Assembly (NCBI RefSeq): GCF_014127485.1
Contig: NZ_CP059903.1
Coordinates: 248,001 to 312,000 of the forward strand
Length of the DNA stretch: 64,000 bases
Direction of reading: 5' to 3'
From: Nocardioides dongkuii
GTDB taxonomy: Bacteria > Actinomycetota > Actinomycetes > Propionibacteriales > Nocardioidaceae
The notes beneath the pieces are model-generated. The model was not told the origin of the DNA. It was given only the letters and a program-made list of their open reading frames with translations, and searched no databases. Below, in pieces: positions 60,463-64,000 of the stretch; position 1 is the first letter of the stretch; each line of letters opens with the position of its first letter. The translations under genes and the position numbers were made by a program.

Positions 60463-61641
60463 ATGACGACGTTCAGCCAGATCGCGCCCCAGCTCGAGGG
60501 CCAGGCCATCGAGCTGCCCTCCTGGGCGTTCGGCAACTCCGGCACCCGGTTCAAGGTGTTCGGGACCCCGGGCACCCCCCGCTCGGTCGAGGAGAAGATC
60601 TCCGACGCCGCGACCGTGCACCGGTTCACCGGCCTCGCACCGAAGGTCGCCCTGCACATCCCGTGGGACCGCGTCGAGGACTACGCCGCGCTCCGCGCGT
60701 ACGCCGAGCAGCAGGGCGTGGCGCTGGGCACCATCAACTCCAACACCTTCCAGGACGACGCCTACAAGTTCGGCTCCCTGACCCACGTGGACCCGAAGGT
60801 CCGCCAGAAGGCGATCGACCACCACTACGAGTGCATCGACGTCATGGGCGCGACCGGCTCCCGCGACCTGAAGATCTGGCTCGCCGACGGGTCCAACTAC
60901 CCCGGCCAGGCCGACCTCCGCGGCCGCCAGGACCGCCTGCACGAGTCGCTCGCCGCGATCTACGAGCGGATCGGCGAGGACCAGCGCCTCGTGCTCGAGT
61001 ACAAGTTCTTCGAGCCGGCCTTCTACCACACCGACGTCCCGGACTGGGGCACGTCGTACGCCCAGGTGAGCGCCCTCGGCGACCGGGCGACGGTCTGCCT
61101 GGACACCGGCCACCACGCGCCCGGCACCAACATCGAGTTCATCGTCATGCAGCTGCTGCGGCTCGGGAAGCTCGGCTCGTTCGACTTCAACTCGCGCTTC
61201 TACGCCGACGACGACCTGATCGTCGGCGCGGCCGACCCGTTCCAGTTGTTCCGGATCATGTTCGAGGTGATCCGCGGCGGCGGCTACGGTCCCGCCGCCG
61301 AGTCCGGGCACAGCGACGTCGCGTTCATGCTCGACCAGTGCCACAACGTCGAGGACAAGATCCCCGGCCAGATCCGCTCGGTCCTCAACGTGCAGGAGAT
61401 GACCGCCCGCGCGCTGCTCGTCGACCGGGAGGCGCTCACCGTCGCGCAGGAGGCCGGCGACGTCCTCGGCGCGCACGAGGTCCTCATGGACGCCTACCAG
61501 ACCGACGTCCGCGCCGACCTCGCCGCGTGGCGCGAGGAGCGCGGCCTGCCCGCCAGCCCGATGAAGGCGTACGCCGCGTCCGGCTACCAGCAGGAGATCG
61601 AGGGGTCCCGCGTCGGCGGGACCCAGCTCTCCTGGACCTGA
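60463..61641 (+). CDS. rhaI: L-rhamnose isomerase (Pseudomonas/actinobacterial type)
   Basis: Converts L-rhamnose to L-rhamnulose in a TIM barrel with two metals; 392 residues. Motifs: PKVALHIPWDRVEDY, LKIWLADGSNYPGQADLRGRQ, LEYKFFEPAFYHTD (Glu), VCLDTGHHAPGTNIEFIV and FDFNSRFYADDDLIVG (Asp pair). This is the RhaI type, not the E. coli RhaA type. ATG at 60463. Confidence 0.92.
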   Translation: MTTFSQIAPQLEGQAIELPSWAFGNSGTRFKVFGTPGTPRSVEEKISDAATVHRFTGLAPKVALHIPWDRVEDYAALRAYAEQQGVALGTINSNTFQDDAYKFGSLTHVDPKVRQKAIDHHYECIDVMGATGSRDLKIWLADGSNYPGQADLRGRQDRLHESLAAIYERIGEDQRLVLEYKFFEPAFYHTDVPDWGTSYAQVSALGDRATVCLDTGHHAPGTNIEFIVMQLLRLGKLGSFDFNSRFYADDDLIVGAADPFQLFRIMFEVIRGGGYGPAAESGHSDVAFMLDQCHNVEDKIPGQIRSVLNVQEMTARALLVDREALTVAQEAGDVLGAHEVLMDAYQTDVRADLAAWREERGLPASPMKAYAASGYQQEIEGSRVGGTQLSWT

Positions 61642-61698
61642 GGTCCCGGGCACCCGCCCGCACCTCGACACCGTATGAACCACCCTCCGGAAGGAACC

Positions 61699-63735
61699 AT
61701 GACGAACCCCGCTGCGGCCGAGCTGATCGCCCGGTCCAACCGCCTCGGCGCCGACCCCAAGAACACCAACTACGCGGGCGGCAACACCTCGGCGAAGGGC
61801 ACCGAGACCGACCCGGTCACCGGTGAGCCCGTCGAGCTGCTCTGGGTCAAGGGCTCGGGCGGCGACCTCGGCACCCTGAAGGAGTCCGGCCTGGCCGTGC
61901 TGCGGCTGGACCGGATGCGCGCGCTCGTCGACGTCTACCCGGGCATCGAGCGCGAGGACGAGATGGTCGCCGCGTTCGACTACTGCCTGCACGGCAAGGG
62001 CGGCGCCGCGCCGTCGATCGACACCGCCATGCACGGGCTCGTCGACGCCGCGCACGTCGACCACCTGCACCCCGACTCCGGCATCGCCATCGCCACCGCG
62101 AAGGACGGCGAGCAGCTGACCGCCACGATCTTCGGCGACCGGGTCGTCTGGGTGCCGTGGCGCCGTCCGGGCTTCCAGCTCGGCCTCGACATCGCCGCGA
62201 TCAAGGAGCAGAACCCGCAGGCGATCGGCTGCATCCTCGGCGGCCACGGCATCACCGCGTGGGGCGACACCTCCGAGGAGGCCGAGGCCAACTCGCTGTG
62301 GATCATCGACACCGCCGCGGCGTACATCGCCGAGCACAGCAAGGCCGAGCCGTTCGGCCCCGCCCTCGAGGGGTACGCCGCGCTGCCGGAGGCCGAGCGT
62401 CGCGCCAAGGCCGCGGCCCTGGCCCCGACCATCCGCGGGATCGCGAGCCAGGACCGCCCGATGGTCGGCCACTTCGCCGACCACGACGTGGTCCTCGACT
62501 TCCTCGCGAGCAGCGAGCACCCCCGCCTGGCCGAGCTGGGCACCTCCTGCCCCGACCACTTCCTGCGCACCAAGGTCAAGCCGATGGTCCTGGACCTGCC
62601 GGCGAGCGCCTCGGTCGAGGAGAGCATCGCCCGCCTCAAGGAGCTCGCGGTGTCCTACCGCGAGGACTACCAGGGCTACTACGACCGCAACGCGACCCCC
62701 GACTCGCCCGCGATCCGCGGCGCGGACCCGCTGATCGTGCTGGTGCCCGGCGTCGGCATGTTCAGCTTCGGCAAGGACAAGCAGACCGCCCGCGTGGCCG
62801 GCGAGTTCTACACCAACGCCATCAACGTCATGCGCGGCGCGGAGGGTCTCTCGACCTACGCCCCGATCGACGAGGCCGAGAAGTTCCGCATCGAGTACTG
62901 GGCGCTGGAGGAGGCCAAGCTCCAGCGGATGCCGAAGCCCAAGCCGCTCGCCACCCGGATCGCGCTGGTCACCGGCGCCGCCGGCGGCATCGGCAAGGCC
63001 ACCGCGAAGCGGCTCGCCGCCGAGGGTGCCTGCGTCGTCGTCGCCGACCTCGACCTCGAGAAGGCGCAGGCCGCCGCCGCCGAGATCGGTGGCCCGGACG
63101 TCGCCATCGGCGTCGCTGCCGACGTGTCGAAGGAGGACGCCGTCCAGGCCATGGTCGACGCGGCCGTGCTCGCCTTCGGCGGGGTCGACCTGGTCGTCAA
63201 CAACGCGGGCCTCTCGCTCTCCAAGTCGCTCCTCGAGACCACCGAGGCCGACTGGGACCTGCAGCACAACGTGATGGCCAAGGGGTCCTTCCTGGTCTCC
63301 AAGGCGGCCGCCAAGGTGCTGATCGAGCAGGAGATGGGCGGCGACATCATCTACATCTCCTCGAAGAACTCCGTCTTCGCGGGCCCGAACAACATCGCCT
63401 ACTCGGCGACCAAGGCCGACCAGGCCCACCAGGTCCGGCTGCTGGCCGCGGAGCTCGGCGCCCACGGCGTCAAGGTCAACGGCGTGAACCCCGACGGCGT
63501 CGTCGCGGGCTCGGGCATCTTCGCCAGCGGCTGGGGCGCCAACCGCGCCGCGGTCTACGGCGTGGAGGAGAAGGACCTCGGCAAGTTCTACGCGCAGCGC
63601 ACCATCCTCAAGCGCGAGGTGCTGCCGGAGAACATCGCCAACGCCGTCTTCGTGCTCTGCGGGCCCGACATGAGCCACACCACGGGTCTGCACGTGCCCG
63701 TCGACGCGGGCGTCGCCGCAGCCTTCCTGCGATGA
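61699..63735 (+). CDS. rhaD: Bifunctional rhamnulose-1-phosphate aldolase / lactaldehyde dehydrogenase-type SDR
   Basis: Two-domain enzyme of 678 residues. The N-terminal class II aldolase/adducin domain (about 1-400) has the zinc His cluster in HVDHLHPDSGIAIA and GGHGITAWG. The C-terminal SDR domain (about 420-678) has VTGAAGGIGKATAKRL, VNNAGLSLS, the catalytic Ser region ISSKNS and Tyr-Lys in IAYSATKAD. It splits rhamnulose-1-phosphate into DHAP and lactaldehyde, and the SDR part probably oxidises or reduces lactaldehyde (family knowledge). AAGGA precedes ATG 61699. Overlaps rhaB as ATGA. Confidence 0.93.
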   Translation: MTNPAAAELIARSNRLGADPKNTNYAGGNTSAKGTETDPVTGEPVELLWVKGSGGDLGTLKESGLAVLRLDRMRALVDVYPGIEREDEMVAAFDYCLHGKGGAAPSIDTAMHGLVDAAHVDHLHPDSGIAIATAKDGEQLTATIFGDRVVWVPWRRPGFQLGLDIAAIKEQNPQAIGCILGGHGITAWGDTSEEAEANSLWIIDTAAAYIAEHSKAEPFGPALEGYAALPEAERRAKAAALAPTIRGIASQDRPMVGHFADHDVVLDFLASSEHPRLAELGTSCPDHFLRTKVKPMVLDLPASASVEESIARLKELAVSYREDYQGYYDRNATPDSPAIRGADPLIVLVPGVGMFSFGKDKQTARVAGEFYTNAINVMRGAEGLSTYAPIDEAEKFRIEYWALEEAKLQRMPKPKPLATRIALVTGAAGGIGKATAKRLAAEGACVVVADLDLEKAQAAAAEIGGPDVAIGVAADVSKEDAVQAMVDAAVLAFGGVDLVVNNAGLSLSKSLLETTEADWDLQHNVMAKGSFLVSKAAAKVLIEQEMGGDIIYISSKNSVFAGPNNIAYSATKADQAHQVRLLAAELGAHGVKVNGVNPDGVVAGSGIFASGWGANRAAVYGVEEKDLGKFYAQRTILKREVLPENIANAVFVLCGPDMSHTTGLHVPVDAGVAAAFLR

Positions 63736-64000
63736 TCGCCGGCTCCGCCCGGTCGGTCCGGGTCGCCGCCGTCGACCTCGGGGCGACGAGCGGCCGGATC
63801 ATGGCCGGCCGGGTCGGGCCGCGCTCGCTGCACCTGGAGGAGATGCACAGATTCCCCAACGGCGGCGTCGAGGCGAACGGCTCGCTGTTCTGGGACGTGC
63901 TCGGCATCCACCGCGAGGTCCTGGCGGGGGTCCGTGAGGTCGCCCGCACGGGGCCGCTGCACGGCATCGGCATCGACTCGTGGGCGGTCGACTACGGCCT
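63732..64000 (+). CDS. rhaB: Rhamnulokinase (N-terminal part, cut by window end)
   Basis: FGGY-family kinase phosphorylating L-rhamnulose; only about 89 residues are in the window. VAAVDLGATSGRIMAGRV is the ATP/sugar-binding start; RFPNGG, FWDVLGIHREVLAGV and GIGIDSWAVDYG are RhaB signatures. ATG at 63732 overlaps the rhaD stop, confirming one operon. Confidence 0.92.
   Translation, partial: MIAGSARSVRVAAVDLGATSGRIMAGRVGPRSLHLEEMHRFPNGGVEANGSLFWDVLGIHREVLAGVREVARTGPLHGIGIDSWAVDYG

Overview
The window is very GC-rich, gene-dense chromosomal DNA with many GTG (and some TTG) starts, frequent ATGA/GTGA four-base gene overlaps, and several genes that appear leaderless. Lipobox lipoproteins, an LppX/LprG-like lipoprotein next to an MMPL transporter, a three-gene pntAA-pntAB-pntB transhydrogenase and GlnR-like boxes all point to a high-GC actinobacterium. 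A recurrent element of the type GTGGTCGAG...GTCGAGACC, familiar from Nocardioides genomes, makes Nocardioides or a close relative the best guess (inference; no 16S gene is present).

Layout. (1) 1-17.6 kb, all on the minus strand, is a purine-nitrogen island. It has three parts: a partial adenosine deaminase-family gene; a NitT/TauT-type ABC transporter (SBP, ATPase, two permeases); and a run of genes that mostly overlap by 1-4 bp. In transcription order the run is formamidase/acetamidase family, AtzH-amidase fusion, (75-bp gap), uraD, uraH, uricase, allantoinase, pucG, allantoate amidohydrolase, RpiR-type regulator, FAD subunit, fused FeS-molybdopterin xanthine dehydrogenase, guaD. Read as a pathway: guanine to xanthine to urate to 5-hydroxyisourate to OHCU to allantoin to allantoate to ureidoglycine. 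PucG then transaminates ureidoglycine with glyoxylate to oxalurate and glycine. The AtzH-amidase fusion resembles the HpxZ and HpxY proteins of Klebsiella oxalurate catabolism and is the best candidate for the next step. GlnR-like boxes lie in front of the transporter, uraD and the formamidase gene.

(2) 17.6-23.3 kb: methyltransferase-sirtuin pair; TetR regulator divergent from an MMPL transporter and an LppX-like lipoprotein; a truncated oxidoreductase. (3) 23.4-29.8 kb: treX-treY-treZ trehalose synthesis operon (minus). (4) 29.9-43.6 kb: acyltransferase with SGNH domain, MFS pump, acyl-CoA dehydrogenase, VIT-family protein, ThpR, UspA plus APC permease, small membrane proteins, release factor 3, GNAT and VOC proteins. 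(5) 43.8-48.3 kb: proton-translocating transhydrogenase, upp, tadA with its associated protein. (6) 48.4-53.9 kb: a secreted protein with a Pro/Ser/Ala/Glu repeat stalk, a tandem array of hairpin elements, kptA, an epimerase, lhgO and a membrane protein. (7) 53.9 kb to the end: an L-rhamnose regulon made of a LacI regulator, a divergent ABC importer, rhaM, rhaI, the bifunctional rhaD aldolase/dehydrogenase and the start of rhaB.

The most notable non-coding structure is a bipartite hairpin element built on TAGTCCGACA and TAGTCCGGCA. It fills two gaps between convergent genes, at 19.0 kb once and at 49.9-50.4 kb three times in tandem, and supplies UAG stop codons to neighbouring genes. No rRNA, tRNA, CRISPR array, phage or insertion sequence was recognised. 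The only gene-free stretch over 300 bases is 49875-50415, which is the tandem hairpin array.
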